Source of the DNA: JAGDMJ01 sp963809695
GTDB lineage: Bacteria > Bacteroidota > Ignavibacteria > UBA10030 > UBA6906
Reading direction: 5' to 3'
Assembly: GCA_963809695.1 (NCBI GenBank)
Contig: CAWEKI010000012.1
Span: forward strand, 283,224 to 347,223
Length of the DNA stretch: 64,000 bases
Shown: one piece after another, positions 18,834 through 27,369 of the stretch
How the letters are laid out: each line of letters opens with the position of its first letter
How positions within the stretch are numbered: position 1 is the first letter of the stretch
Notes under the pieces: generated by a model
Databases searched by the model: none
Seen by the model: the letters and a program-made list of their open reading frames with translations, nothing else
Told to the model about the DNA's origin: nothing
Position numbers and translations under genes: made by a program

Positions 18834-19144
18834 GGCCGTCGTGAGAATACGGCCATAGCTTTTTTTAAGATTTCTCGTTCTTCCTTGACCCGGGCAAGCT
18901 CACGACGCAGTTCCTCGAGTTCCTTTTTGTCCGTACCGAGGTTGCCGTTGCCCGGGAAAGCTGCTTGCACTGATGTCGTCGCACGGAGCTGCCTCCGCCA
19001 CCGATCCAGCTGGTTGCGGCTCACGCCAAGATTCCGGGCTACTTCTGCCACGGTCTTGCCGCCTTCGCCCGACAATCGCACCGCATCAGCCTTGAACTGC
19101 TGGTCGAAACGACGACGAGATTTCTTCACCTGTGACTGCTCCAT
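18830..19144 (-). CDS. IS3-family transposase OrfA (helix-turn-helix)
   Basis: 104 residues with an HTH_Tnp_1 domain (FDQQFKADAVRLSGEG; TVAEVARNLGVSRNQLDRWR) that binds the terminal repeats, and a C-terminal leucine zipper (KELEELRRELARVKEEREIL). The AGGAGG ribosome site precedes the ATG. Near its end the codons TTA AAA AAA GCT (around 18859-18868, read on the minus strand) form an A7G slippery run that places ribosomes into the OrfB frame. Confidence 0.95.
   Translation of the reverse strand: MEQSQVKKSRRRFDQQFKADAVRLSGEGGKTVAEVARNLGVSRNQLDRWRRQLRATTSVQAAFPGNGNLGTDKKELEELRRELARVKEEREILKKAMAVFSRRP
18859..18866 (-). promoter_or_regulatory. Programmed -1 frameshift site of the IS3 transposase
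   Basis: Read on the minus strand, AAAAAAAG. Slipping back by one base changes the frame from AAA AAA GCT to AGC TAT GGC, which continues without stop into OrfB. The A6G heptamer is the classical IS3-family slippery signal. Confidence 0.8.
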
Positions 19145-19198
19145 GGGTAGATCCTCCTATGTTTAGGTAACACCGTGGTGCTTAACTTCGTGTCCTTT

Positions 19199-19232
19199 AT
19201 AACAGGGGAAGATCAATAACAGGGGAAGATCA
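19199..19232. repeat. 17-bp perfect tandem duplication of the IS right end
   Basis: ATAACAGGGGAAGATCA occurs at 19199-19215 and again at 19216-19232. The outer copy borders the interrupted gene and supplies its premature TGA. Confidence 0.85.
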
Positions 19233-19769
19233 GATGAACACCTTGTCGCCATTGGTGATCGACAGGCCGTTGTGTTCGAGTTTTGCATAATAGAGTCCGC
19301 TCTGCCAGCCAGCAGTCATTGTGCCATCGAATGTGCGGGCACCGGCCTGCCAAGCACTGAGGCAGCCGCGCTGATAATCCAGCGGATAGAAGCTCGTGGA
19401 GCCCCAGGGAATCGCATTGCCATTCACGTCATGAAGCGGGAAGTACTGTCCTGTGGTGACTTGCTGGGGATCTGTGACCGGTGTGGTCTCATTGGGCAAA
19501 CGAAAGATGGAGAGCGTGAAGGTCTTGTTCCCCACGGTGTCCTTCACTGACACATAGATCTTTATGGACTCGCCTTGCCTGATGCTGGGTGGCCAGGCGA
19601 ACCCCTCAATGTAGTGGCGCTCCCAGGGAGAGACCGGAACTTGCGCAGGGCGCGCTCCATTCAGCCAGGGGTGTTCTCCAGCTGCAGGAGCTTCGATGGG
19701 AAAGGCTGTAGCAAGCAATAGCGTGATGATAAACAGAAGTGCAAACGGAAAACCTCCTTTGGTCTTCAT
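19233..19769 (-). pseudogene. 5' part of IS-split DMFase-like secreted protein
   Basis: Encodes a signal peptide (FALLFIITLLLATAFP, cleavage near PAAG) and an immunoglobulin-like N-terminal domain of about 180 residues, with WPPSIRQGESIKIYVSVKD and SGLYYAKLEHNGLSITNGDK typical of DMFase-beta-like proteins. It ends where the IS begins; the TGA stop comes from IS sequence. It lies 16 bp downstream of the BNR-like secreted gene, so the two formed an operon. A stable truncated product is unlikely to function. Confidence 0.85.
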
Positions 19770-19785
19770 GTTCTCCTCCTCAGAT

Positions 19786-21141
19786 TTACTTGAGGAGCAT
19801 CAGCCGCTTTGTCTCTCTCCTTCCTTCTGTCACAAGTGTATAGAAATAGACGCCGCTTCCCACTCCCCCTGTGGCCTCCCAGGACAGCCGATAGGAGCCT
19901 GCCGACTGATGCTTATGCACCAGCGTGGCAATCGTTCGTCCTAGAAGGTCACTGATGGTGAGCCTCACCTCCCCTTCATGAGCAAGCTGATACTCGATCG
20001 TTGTGGTGGAATTGAAGGGATTAGGATAGTTCTGGTAAAGCTGAAACTCTTTTGGTGCTGCATGAAGCGTTGGTTCCTTAACGCTTGTCATAGTAGGCTT
20101 ATAGCCCAAGACGATGCCACCGCTACAGGCTGCCCAGCCGTGGAGCGTATCGAGCATCTGACCGGCAAAGATCTTTCTGGCCAGACCAATGCTCTCTTGC
20201 TCCCATGTGACGCCGCCATCTCTGGTCCGGTAAATGGCCTCGGCCAAGTCGCCTTGATAGAAACTAATGCTAAAGAACCAGCCGTTGAGCGTGTCCGGGA
20301 AGGCGAGCGCGATGGGAATCGGCTGGTTCGCTGGGTCAATGAAGGTGAGATAGACCCAGCTTCGGCCACCGTCTGTGGTTCGGTAGAGCTTCGGGTAGTC
20401 AGCGATACCAAAGCCAGAGAGCGAATCCACGAAACAAAAGTGTGAGAACGTCTCTGGCGTGGCGCGTTTTTCCCAGGAACTGCCTCCGTCACTCGTGGTA
20501 AGGAGCCCTGAGCCTCCGTCAAACCAGTAGAGAATCCAGCCGTGAGAGGAATCAATGAACTGGATCTGCTTGAAGCTGGAGATGGTGTCCGTGCGGACTT
20601 CTTTCTTCCAGGTTAGGCCTCCATCAATGGTCGAGAGCATCACCCCCCGTTCAGGATAGGCCAGCGAGTCTGCCACGGTAATATTGCGTGTAGGTGAGAG
20701 GCTCCAGGTGCCCTCACAGAGCATACCCTCGGCAGCCCACACAAGCTGCCAACTGCGGCCACCGTCGGTGGTATAGAGGATCTTTCCTTTGGAGCCCTGG
20801 GCCCCCCCACACCATCCGTAGAGAGAATCGAGCATGGAAATGGAGTTCACACCCATGGGATCGCCTGCATGAGATTCCCAAGTGTGTCCCCCATCTTCGG
20901 TTCTGAAGATCTCGGTGCCGGCGGCAGCGGTCCAGCCACGGAGCGAGTCCACGAAATCAACCGCATTCAGATCGTAGAAAGGGTTGCCCACTTGTGCAAG
21001 CTTCACCCAGTTTTGTTCTTGCTGTGCGAAGCTGGCGGAGGAAAAAAGCAGAGGGAAGATTGTGAGAATAGTGATAGCAGCCGACAGGCGTGCCTGGCGC
21101 CTGCAGGATGGAGGTTTAACAAAGAGAGAGATAGCTTTCAT
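19786..21141 (-). CDS. Secreted YCF48/BNR propeller protein with sorting domain
   Basis: 451 residues: a signal peptide (cleavage near SFAQ, about 40), a propeller of about six or seven blades marked by TEDGGHTW, TTDGGRSW, TIDGGLTW, TSDGGSSW, TTDGGRSW and RDGGVTW, each preceded by F-D-LxGW as in YCF48-like repeats, and a T9SS sorting domain from LYQNYPNPFNSTTTIEYQL. Propellers of this type bind ligands or assist assembly; enzyme activity is not shown. First gene of the operon with the DMFase-like gene. Confidence 0.85.
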   Translation of the reverse strand: MKAISLFVKPPSCRRQARLSAAITILTIFPLLFSSASFAQQEQNWVKLAQVGNPFYDLNAVDFVDSLRGWTAAAGTEIFRTEDGGHTWESHAGDPMGVNSISMLDSLYGWCGGAQGSKGKILYTTDGGRSWQLVWAAEGMLCEGTWSLSPTRNITVADSLAYPERGVMLSTIDGGLTWKKEVRTDTISSFKQIQFIDSSHGWILYWFDGGSGLLTTSDGGSSWEKRATPETFSHFCFVDSLSGFGIADYPKLYRTTDGGRSWVYLTFIDPANQPIPIALAFPDTLNGWFFSISFYQGDLAEAIYRTRDGGVTWEQESIGLARKIFAGQMLDTLHGWAACSGGIVLGYKPTMTSVKEPTLHAAPKEFQLYQNYPNPFNSTTTIEYQLAHEGEVRLTISDLLGRTIATLVHKHQSAGSYRLSWEATGGVGSGVYFYTLVTEGRRETKRLMLLK

Positions 21142-21521
21142 CTTTTGTGCAAAAGCAGAAAGAATAATCTAAAAAGAGCGCAGCTAGAAAAGGTAGCTTG
21201 TTTTACTGCTTGTACGCAATGTAGTGCGTCCTTCGGAGTTTTTCAAGGAAAATCACGAAACAACGCAAAAAACGGCAACGTATCGGAGATTACATTACGT
21301 AAACACAATGGAGGCGCGGCTCAAGGTGGTGGTACCTCAAGGCCCGTAAGAAACAGTTGGAAACGCCATCTATCTGTATATACCTATTGGGTTGCAGAAA
21401 TTGGAGTCAACAAGAGTTCGATCTACCGCACCGTTTTTTCTTGATGGAGCGAGGAGAGAAGAACGAACGAGCAGGGAGCTGATGAGATAAGTCGACGGTC
21501 TTCATTCGGGCGAGTTGCTAG
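21142..21521. other. Intergenic leader of the minus-strand operon
   Basis: Nothing beyond the expected upstream region of the gene starting at 21141 was recognised. Confidence 0.4.
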
Positions 21522-21559
21522 AAAAAAAGCGCCCACAACAATCACTGTTGTGAGCGCTT
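21522..21559 (-). terminator. Rho-independent terminator (minus strand)
   Basis: AGCGCTCACAACA / TGTTGTGGGCGCT (one internal mismatch), followed on the minus strand by T7. It probably backs up the terminator at 21693. Confidence 0.7.
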
Positions 21560-21692
21560 CCGCGTAGCGGGGATTCTGTTTCGAAACCGAGCGGGCATTT
21601 CGGGATGAACCGAGGTATGGCTACAGAAGGAAGGAATGATGCGGGAATTGATAATTGGCAACGGGAATGGAGGACTGAGAACGGAGAACTAC

Positions 21693-21732
21693 AAAATAAA
21701 AACGGCCCCCAAAGAAGGGCCGTTTTTATTTT
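21693..21732. terminator. Bidirectional rho-independent terminator
   Basis: AAAATAAAAACGGCCC / GGGCCGTTTTTATTTT is a long, nearly perfect inverted repeat just downstream of the truncated esterase gene on the minus strand. Confidence 0.8.
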
Positions 21733-21849
21733 GCACGGGGGGCCCGCTACATTCTCTCCCTACCAGGCCGGGAAATGGGAGATTGGTTTGCGGTCGGCCA
21801 CACTTCCAGTCCACGGTTCTGCGTCAATCAGGGCAATTGCGTGATAAGT

Positions 21850-23710
21850 AGGAAGAATGCCAGGCTGATTGCTGTTCTTTACCATCGCCGGATTAAACGG
21901 ATTGGGATAATTCTGCCCCAATTCATACCCATCAATTGCTTCGATAGAATTTATCCCAAGCGTTGTAGGATCATCTTCCCCCATTCCCGTTAGAGCAAAT
22001 ATACAATTCGTAATGCACAATTTATCAAGGCAGGCTCCATCTTCGCGATAGCCAATCGTGAGGGTATGATCGCCCCGTGTGAGGAGCAGAACCGACAAAT
22101 TTGAACCACGCAAATGCATTGCCTGTCACCAATCCATTACACGTCACAAACGAACCATTGTCCAATCTTACCCAGTATGAATCGTCATCAGCCGTGGGAC
22201 ATCTTACGCGCGCAAATACATTGTAGGTTGAATCTATGGTCACTGTAAAAGGGATAATGATCAACCCTGCACTATCGGTTGGCGCTGTTGTAAGGGATTG
22301 TACACCAGCCTGCACCGTTATGTATTTTCCATTTGAAGCTGCAGCATCACTTACTATATTGAATCTGCTACCAACCGTCGGAAAACGTTCAGCTTCAAAC
22401 CAATGCGATTCAATTCCCGTTGCTTGCTGGAAAGTCGTATCTGACCCGGCAAACAGGTTTAGATCAATGGATTCACCCATCGCTTTGTATCCTGCCGCAT
22501 CAGGGTGCAAACCGTCGTGTTGATAGGTTGTCACAAGTTTCGTAGTATCCAGTGGATCTCGCATCACCTTATCGAAATCAATACACCCATCATAATTGCC
22601 CCTGGTACGTATCCATTGATTAACGGTATTTCGGCATGATTCACTGTATTGATTATAGTAAGAATTACCATTGAAGGGCAAAATGGTAACACCGTAAATC
22701 CTGATATTTTTAGTATGAGCCTTAACTATCATCTGCTGGTAGGCAGCAATAAGATCATTGGCAGTCGTAGTTGCCGACGTAGCAGAGCTGACCCTACCAA
22801 TATCATTAACCCCTTCAAAAACGATAACCCAGCGTACCCCCGGTTGACTAAGAATGTCTCGATCAAATCGGCTTACTCCAGTTGGGCCTAAGCCACCTGA
22901 AAGCACGCAATTACCTCCGATGCCCAAATTGAGTACACCTGCTTGCTGAGTACTTGAGTCTTTAAGAAGCGCTTCTGAAAATACATCTGTCCATCGATTT
23001 TGCAAGTTCGTTGTTGAACCTCGTCCATCGGTAATGGAGTTACCAAGAATTGCCACACAAGCTGCAGTTGACGGTGCCAGTACATCAATCGCATTGATAT
23101 TGTACCAATGATCTGTCGTGACAGCGCCGGGAAAATCCATGCTGGAAACTTCATTCCCTGCGAGCAGGTATGATGTTGTTCTTGATCCAGGATGACCGGT
23201 GACATCCGGCGAGGTATTGCCAAAATAAATAGTGATCGCAACATCAGTCCGTGGCTGCAAGGCAAGCTCAAAAGGCTCTGATGTAACCGTAGTACGTGGA
23301 GCAATTGTAATCTCCCTCTTTCCATTAAAATATAGAACCTTGTCGGTACTCGTGTCAATAGTACTACCACCCTTAGAGACAGCAATATGGACTGCAAGTA
23401 ATGTCACAGGACTTGCGCTAAACTCATTTGACAATCGCAATCGCAAACTATCTCCGCCAAGTGAAACGCGAACTATTTGTCGAAGCGTGTTATTGCTCAA
23501 ACCAGGTGCCGGGGGATTATTACCCGGCTCAACCAGTTGTGGTGCAGTACTCCAGGTTCCAACCCATCTTGATGCAGAACTGGATATGCCTCCAGGTTCT
23601 GCATAACAAAAAGAGAAAGGATTGAAAGTTGAATATACCATAGTCAAAACCGCCAAGGCACTTAACACATGGCGAAAACAAATATTATGCGTCGCAGATT
23701 TACAAGTCAT
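21850..23710 (-). pseudogene. SGNH/GDSL esterase with CBM-like domain, frameshifted, sorting domain truncated
   Basis: ATG 23710 (AGGAC upstream) gives a signal peptide and an SGNH hydrolase: GNSITDG (Ser near 224), GIGGN, GVNDI and DGLHPD (Asp/His near 400). An N-terminal beta-domain (WVGTWSTAPQLVEPGNNPP) is typical of plant-polymer and rhamnogalacturonan-type esterases. A C-terminal CBM-like beta-sandwich starts WFEAERFPTVGSRF. In the minus frame the coding text jumps near 22080-22110 from AFAWFKFVG to LLTRGDHTLTIGYREDG in the next frame, so one base is missing or extra. After LGQNYPNPFNPAMV the sorting domain stops at about 21860. Either a dead gene or one assembly error plus a real truncation. 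Confidence 0.8.
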
Positions 23711-24031
23711 TATTGAACGTCCTACTATTTTTGTTTTCCTGAAAAACACTATGTGTAACAATAGTAAAATAAGCGCCAATAACAAAGTCATTGTTCAATC
23801 CATGGCTAACTTCCGAACTGACCTGACCCCCTGGACGAGGCCCAAGAATTAAGTCGCAGAGTCCTATCGGGTGATCTTGCAAACAGCCTTCTGGCTGCAA
23901 AATGCTGGATTGTGAAGGAGTTGAACATAGAGTTCGCAAAAGCGCGCATTGTGCTTCGGATATATTCAATGAACGATGTCATCATATCAAATGGTGTTGT
24001 ATACAGTACCCCTGGAAGTTGTCATAAACAA
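23711..24031. other. AT-rich intergenic region
   Basis: Upstream region of the SGNH gene. No further gene was recognised. Confidence 0.4.
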
Positions 24032-24057
24032 AAATGCCCCGGCGTTTTGGAGCATTT
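24032..24057 (-). terminator. Rho-independent terminator for the small CxxC gene
   Basis: On the minus strand AAATGCTCC, loop AAAACGCC, GGGGCATTT, then TTGTTT. It begins 7 bases past the stop codon at 24064. Confidence 0.75.
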
Positions 24058-24063
24058 GTACTT

Positions 24064-24264
24064 TCAGGCGATGTCCGGGCCGCTTCTCAAGCTGACTTGA
24101 ATCTCCCGTAACCGAGTGTTATATTGCCGCATGTTCTTTTCGATGGCCTCTCGTGCACCCTTTTCGTGCTCAACGCAGGCCGGGCACACTGGCTCGTTCG
24201 GACGTAGCACTGTGTGGGCGATCTGAAGCAAAGTCAGTGGTTGTGCAGGCCTATGCCCGACCAT
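24064..24264 (-). CDS. Small CxxC protein, 66 aa, divergent from kaiC
   Basis: ATG 24264 is preceded by AGGTGG at good spacing; a TTG at 24282 is the only earlier start. The protein has a PVCPACVEHEKGA knuckle, with two cysteines and a histidine that may bind metal, followed by a helical REAIEKNMRQYNTRLREIQ tail. Its own terminator lies 7 bp downstream, which supports a real gene. It diverges from kaiC with about 85 bp between starts. Family unknown; a regulator or adaptor of the KaiC-like protein is speculation. Confidence 0.5.
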   Translation of the reverse strand: MVGHRPAQPLTLLQIAHTVLRPNEPVCPACVEHEKGAREAIEKNMRQYNTRLREIQVSLRSGPDIA

Positions 24265-24349
24265 ATTCCACCTGAAGAACAATACTGTCGAAGGCGTGTC
24301 ACGGCCTAATATCCGTTGGGCCGCTCAAACAATCTGGAGAGAAGATATC

Positions 24350-26095
24350 GTGAAAAACAAGAAGGCTCAACCTCATGGGAAGGTACTTCCCAAATCCCGG
24401 ACAAGTATTCAAGGATTGGACGAAATCACGGACGGGGGATTACCCAGAGGCAGAGCGACGCTTGTTTGCGGTGGTGCGGGTTGCGGGAAGACACTCTTTG
24501 CTATGGAGTTTCTCGTCCATGGGGCGACGCAGTACAACGAAAGAGGTGTCTTTGTTTCGTTCGAGGAAACGGAGAAAGAACTCACAGCGAACGTTGCTTC
24601 ATTGGGGTTCGATTTGGACAGCCTTGTAGCGCGCAAAAAGATCAGGCTTGAGCATATTAACGTAGAACAGGGCGACATCAAACTAGCCGGTGAATACGAT
24701 TTGGTCGGTCTGTTTATCAGGATCCAGGACGCAATTGAGAGCATTCGTGCGAAGCGTGTTGTGCTGGATACAATAGAGTCGCTCTTTTCCGGGTTGCCAG
24801 ATCCTCGAATGCTGCGTGCTGAACTGCGCCGGTTGTTGCGCTGGCTGAAAAGGAAAGGCGTAACCACAATACTTACTGCGGAGCGGGGCGAAGGCAGCTT
24901 AACGCGTCAAGGTTTGGAAGAGTACGTCTCCGATTGTGTTATCCTGCTCGATCATCGAGTGAATGATCAATCATCCATACGACGGCTGCGGATTGTCAAA
25001 TATCGCGGTTCAACGCACGGTACAAATGAGTATCCATTCCTCATTGATGAAGATGGTTTTTCTGTTCTGCCGGTCACTTCCCTGGGACTGAACCACTCTT
25101 CATCCCGCAAAAGAATTTCCACCGGCATTCCGCGTCTTGACACAATGCTATCCGGCAAAGGTTACTTCCGCGGCAGTACAGTGCTTGTTTCAGGCACCGC
25201 CGGTACAGGCAAGACGAGCATTGCCTCGCATTTCGTTGAAAACGCATGCAAAGGGGGAGATCGCGTGCTTTTCTTTACGTTCGAGGAATCCCCAAGTCAG
25301 CTTGTGCGCAATATGCGTTCGATTGGAATAGAATTAGAACCTTGGGTAAAAAAAGGGCTGCTTCAGTTTCATGCAACCCGTCCGACAAACTATGGCTTGG
25401 AAACTCATCTGACGACGAGCATTAAATTGATCAATAACTTTGATCCTAAAGTCGTTATTCTCGACCCAGTTAATGCATTCGTTACAGGTCAGAATCAAAG
25501 CGAAGTCAAGGCAATGTTGCTGCGTCTTGTAGATTTGTTGAAGATGAGGCGGATAACTGCATTCTTCACAAGTCTCACTTCAATCGGCGATAGTCTGGAG
25601 ACCACCGATGTCTACCTCTCATCCTTGATAGATACATGGTTGCTTCTCCGCGACATTGAAATTGGAGGTGAACGTAACAGAGGATTGTACGTGCTTAAAT
25701 CGCGCGGTATGGCGCACTCCAATCAGATTCGTGAGTTTAGGCTGACAAACCACGGTGTCGAACTGCTTGACGTCTATGTTGGCGCGGACGGTGTCTTGAC
25801 AGGCTCGGCGCGATTATCCCAAGAGACGAGAGACGAAGCGGAACAACTGTTGCATCAGCAAGAAGTCGTACGCAAACAAGTTGGATTGAAGCGCAAGCGT
25901 GAAGCAGTGGAAGCTCAGGTTCGCTTATTACGTGCTGAATTTGAAGCTGAAGAATCAGAAACGCTCAAAGCTATCGCATTTGACAAAGCGAGAATTGAAC
26001 GTCTCAGTCAGGACAAGAGAAGAATGGCGAAGAGTCGAAGACGTGATGCTGACGCAAAACACACTGGCACAGACACGAACAACAATCCAGTGTAG
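24350..26095 (+). CDS. kaiC: KaiC-type double-domain ATPase
   Basis: GTG 24350 preceded by GGAGAGAAG is preferred over the ATG at 24296. The protein has about 581 residues with two RecA/KaiC domains. Domain 1 has Walker A GGAGCGKT (41-48), the catalytic pair in SFEETEKE and Walker B VVLDTIESL. Domain 2 has GTAGTGKT (282-289), FTFEESPSQ and VVILDPVNAF. The autophosphorylation site of cyanobacterial KaiC (S431/T432 in TDSHISTITD) aligns with TDVYLSSLID, that is Ser424-Ser425, so two hydroxyls are kept. A C-terminal coiled coil of about 90 charged residues (EEVVRKQVGLKRKR-type) replaces the usual A-loop tail. No kaiA or kaiB is nearby. Non-cyanobacterial KaiC proteins often serve in signalling with response regulators; one follows. 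Confidence 0.9.
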   Translation: MKNKKAQPHGKVLPKSRTSIQGLDEITDGGLPRGRATLVCGGAGCGKTLFAMEFLVHGATQYNERGVFVSFEETEKELTANVASLGFDLDSLVARKKIRLEHINVEQGDIKLAGEYDLVGLFIRIQDAIESIRAKRVVLDTIESLFSGLPDPRMLRAELRRLLRWLKRKGVTTILTAERGEGSLTRQGLEEYVSDCVILLDHRVNDQSSIRRLRIVKYRGSTHGTNEYPFLIDEDGFSVLPVTSLGLNHSSSRKRISTGIPRLDTMLSGKGYFRGSTVLVSGTAGTGKTSIASHFVENACKGGDRVLFFTFEESPSQLVRNMRSIGIELEPWVKKGLLQFHATRPTNYGLETHLTTSIKLINNFDPKVVILDPVNAFVTGQNQSEVKAMLLRLVDLLKMRRITAFFTSLTSIGDSLETTDVYLSSLIDTWLLLRDIEIGGERNRGLYVLKSRGMAHSNQIREFRLTNHGVELLDVYVGADGVLTGSARLSQETRDEAEQLLHQQEVVRKQVGLKRKREAVEAQVRLLRAEFEAEESETLKAIAFDKARIERLSQDKRRMAKSRRRDADAKHTGTDTNNNPV

Positions 26096-26389
26096 AGGGA
26101 CTTACGCTGAAAATCAAAGTCGAAGTCGCGTCGATTGAAGGGGAGGCCGAAGCACATGGTCCCGTAGGTGCTTTCCGGGCTTGTCAAGTATGACAAGTGG
26201 CATTGGTCGGGGTCCAGCCGGAGAGGCGGTCGGACTGATTGAAAACGCAAGGGGGAGGGCCGTGCTCAACGGCATCACTGCTCCTCATTGCTGAAATCAT
26301 GTTGCCAAACTTGACCGGATTTCCAATGTAGGTCCAGACCATTCATGCGGGGGTTAAAGACCGTTGGAAGTCGAGAGAAAGGCCGCTCC
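26096..26389. other. Gap between kaiC and the response regulator
   Basis: About 290 bp with no recognised gene, leaving the coupling of the two genes open. The regulator could have its own promoter. Confidence 0.35.
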
Positions 26390-27043
26390 GTGAAAAAGAT
26401 CAATGTTCTCCTTATCGAAGACAACCGCCTATTGCGCGATGGCATCAAAGCGCTGATCAATGCGCAGCCCGATCTCAAAATTGCGGCAACATCCGAAGGC
26501 AATCGCGATACGCTGCTCAAGGCGCGGAACTTGAAGCCTCAGGTGGTCCTCATGGACCTGGGGCTACGGAACGAAAACGGCGCGCGTCTTGTGGCAACTC
26601 TGACCAAGGAATTGCCGCAAACGAGGGTCATCGGGATGGGCCTGGTTCCTTCACAGCTGGATATCGTCGAGTTGGTACAGGCCGGCGCGGTGGGCTTCAT
26701 CCTGAAGGACGCGACAATCGATGATGTCCTCTCAACGATCCGGGCCGTAGCGGGGGGAATGATGATCGTTCCCCCCATGCTGACGGGATCTCTATTCACT
26801 TATGTTGTCGACCATGCAGTTCGGAAGGGGAGAGGGAAACTGCCCGATGCAGCGCGAATCACGAAACGTGAACGTGAAATCATCGTCCTCATTGCTGAGG
26901 CAATGAGCAACAAGGAGATCGCCGAACGGCTAAACCTCTCCACATACACCGTGAAAAGCCACATCCACAACATCCTGGAAAAGATGGCACTGCACAGTCG
27001 ACTGGAGATCGCGACACATTCCTACGAAAACAAGGGACTTTAA
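26390..27043 (+). CDS. NarL/LuxR-family response regulator
   Basis: 217 residues from GTG 26390 (GAGAGAAAGG upstream; an ATG at 26345 is the alternative). Receiver domain: acidic pair in LLIEDN, phospho-acceptor Asp56 in VVLMDLGL, and the lysine in GFILKDA. LuxR-type HTH at about 150-205: TKREREIIVLIAEAMSNKEI, then LSTYTVKSHIHNILEKM. Same strand as kaiC; both begin GTG-AAA. No histidine kinase in the window, so a KaiC-linked or distant kinase is likely. The spelling of the acceptor loop (DLGLRNENG) departs from canonical DIxMPxxxG, as is common in stand-alone regulators. Confidence 0.88.
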   Translation: MKKINVLLIEDNRLLRDGIKALINAQPDLKIAATSEGNRDTLLKARNLKPQVVLMDLGLRNENGARLVATLTKELPQTRVIGMGLVPSQLDIVELVQAGAVGFILKDATIDDVLSTIRAVAGGMMIVPPMLTGSLFTYVVDHAVRKGRGKLPDAARITKREREIIVLIAEAMSNKEIAERLNLSTYTVKSHIHNILEKMALHSRLEIATHSYENKGL

Positions 27044-27214
27044 GCTCCCTCGTCCCCTTCTCCGCTTAACGAAATCACTGCCCTTTCCCTGTCTCTTCTC
27101 TCAATATCAGTTCGAACTCCAACTTCGCTCCGGCCTTTCGTCCGTTCTGCACAGCTTTTTTTGTCAGCCCGAACGAATCGCCAGCCTTCCTCCAGGCATT
27201 CTCCAGGGAAAACA

Positions 27215-27252
27215 AAAAGCCACTTATCGGAGTTGTCCAGTGCCCGGAACAG
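27215..27252 (+). repeat. Dispersed repeat, half hairpin plus tRNA-end-like motif (copy 1)
   Basis: AAAAAGCCACTTATCGG, then a short spacer and GTGCCCGGAACAG at 27240-27252. The first part is one arm of the hairpin seen at 40580, 54569 and 58330. It is the only copy far from the 54-62 kb cluster. Confidence 0.6.
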
Positions 27253-27369
27253 TGTACACGTTTGATTGAACAAATCGAAGAGAGTCCCTTCTCCATTCTG
27301 AACCTGCAATTCCATTTAAATAATCCTATGCTTTTCGATAGATATTCCTTATATATAGAGACAATCCTT

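Larger units (their letters stand above)
17928..19215 (-). mobile_element. IS3-family insertion sequence, apparently complete
   Basis: Terminal inverted repeats of about 35 bp: the left end at 17928 begins TGAAGTTCCCCTGGTTTA and the right end, read inward from 19215, begins TGATCTTCCCCTGTTATA; both end in GTTAAG. Inside are orfA and orfB in the usual -1 arrangement. Directly outside the right end, 19216-19232 repeats the outer 17 bp of that terminus exactly. No target-site duplication is seen. The element splits a secreted-protein gene. Confidence 0.88.

Noticed and set aside
24296..24349. ATG 24296 as the kaiC start
   Set aside because: GTG 24350 has the clear GGAGAGAAG ribosome site; the upstream 18 codons are not typical of KaiC.
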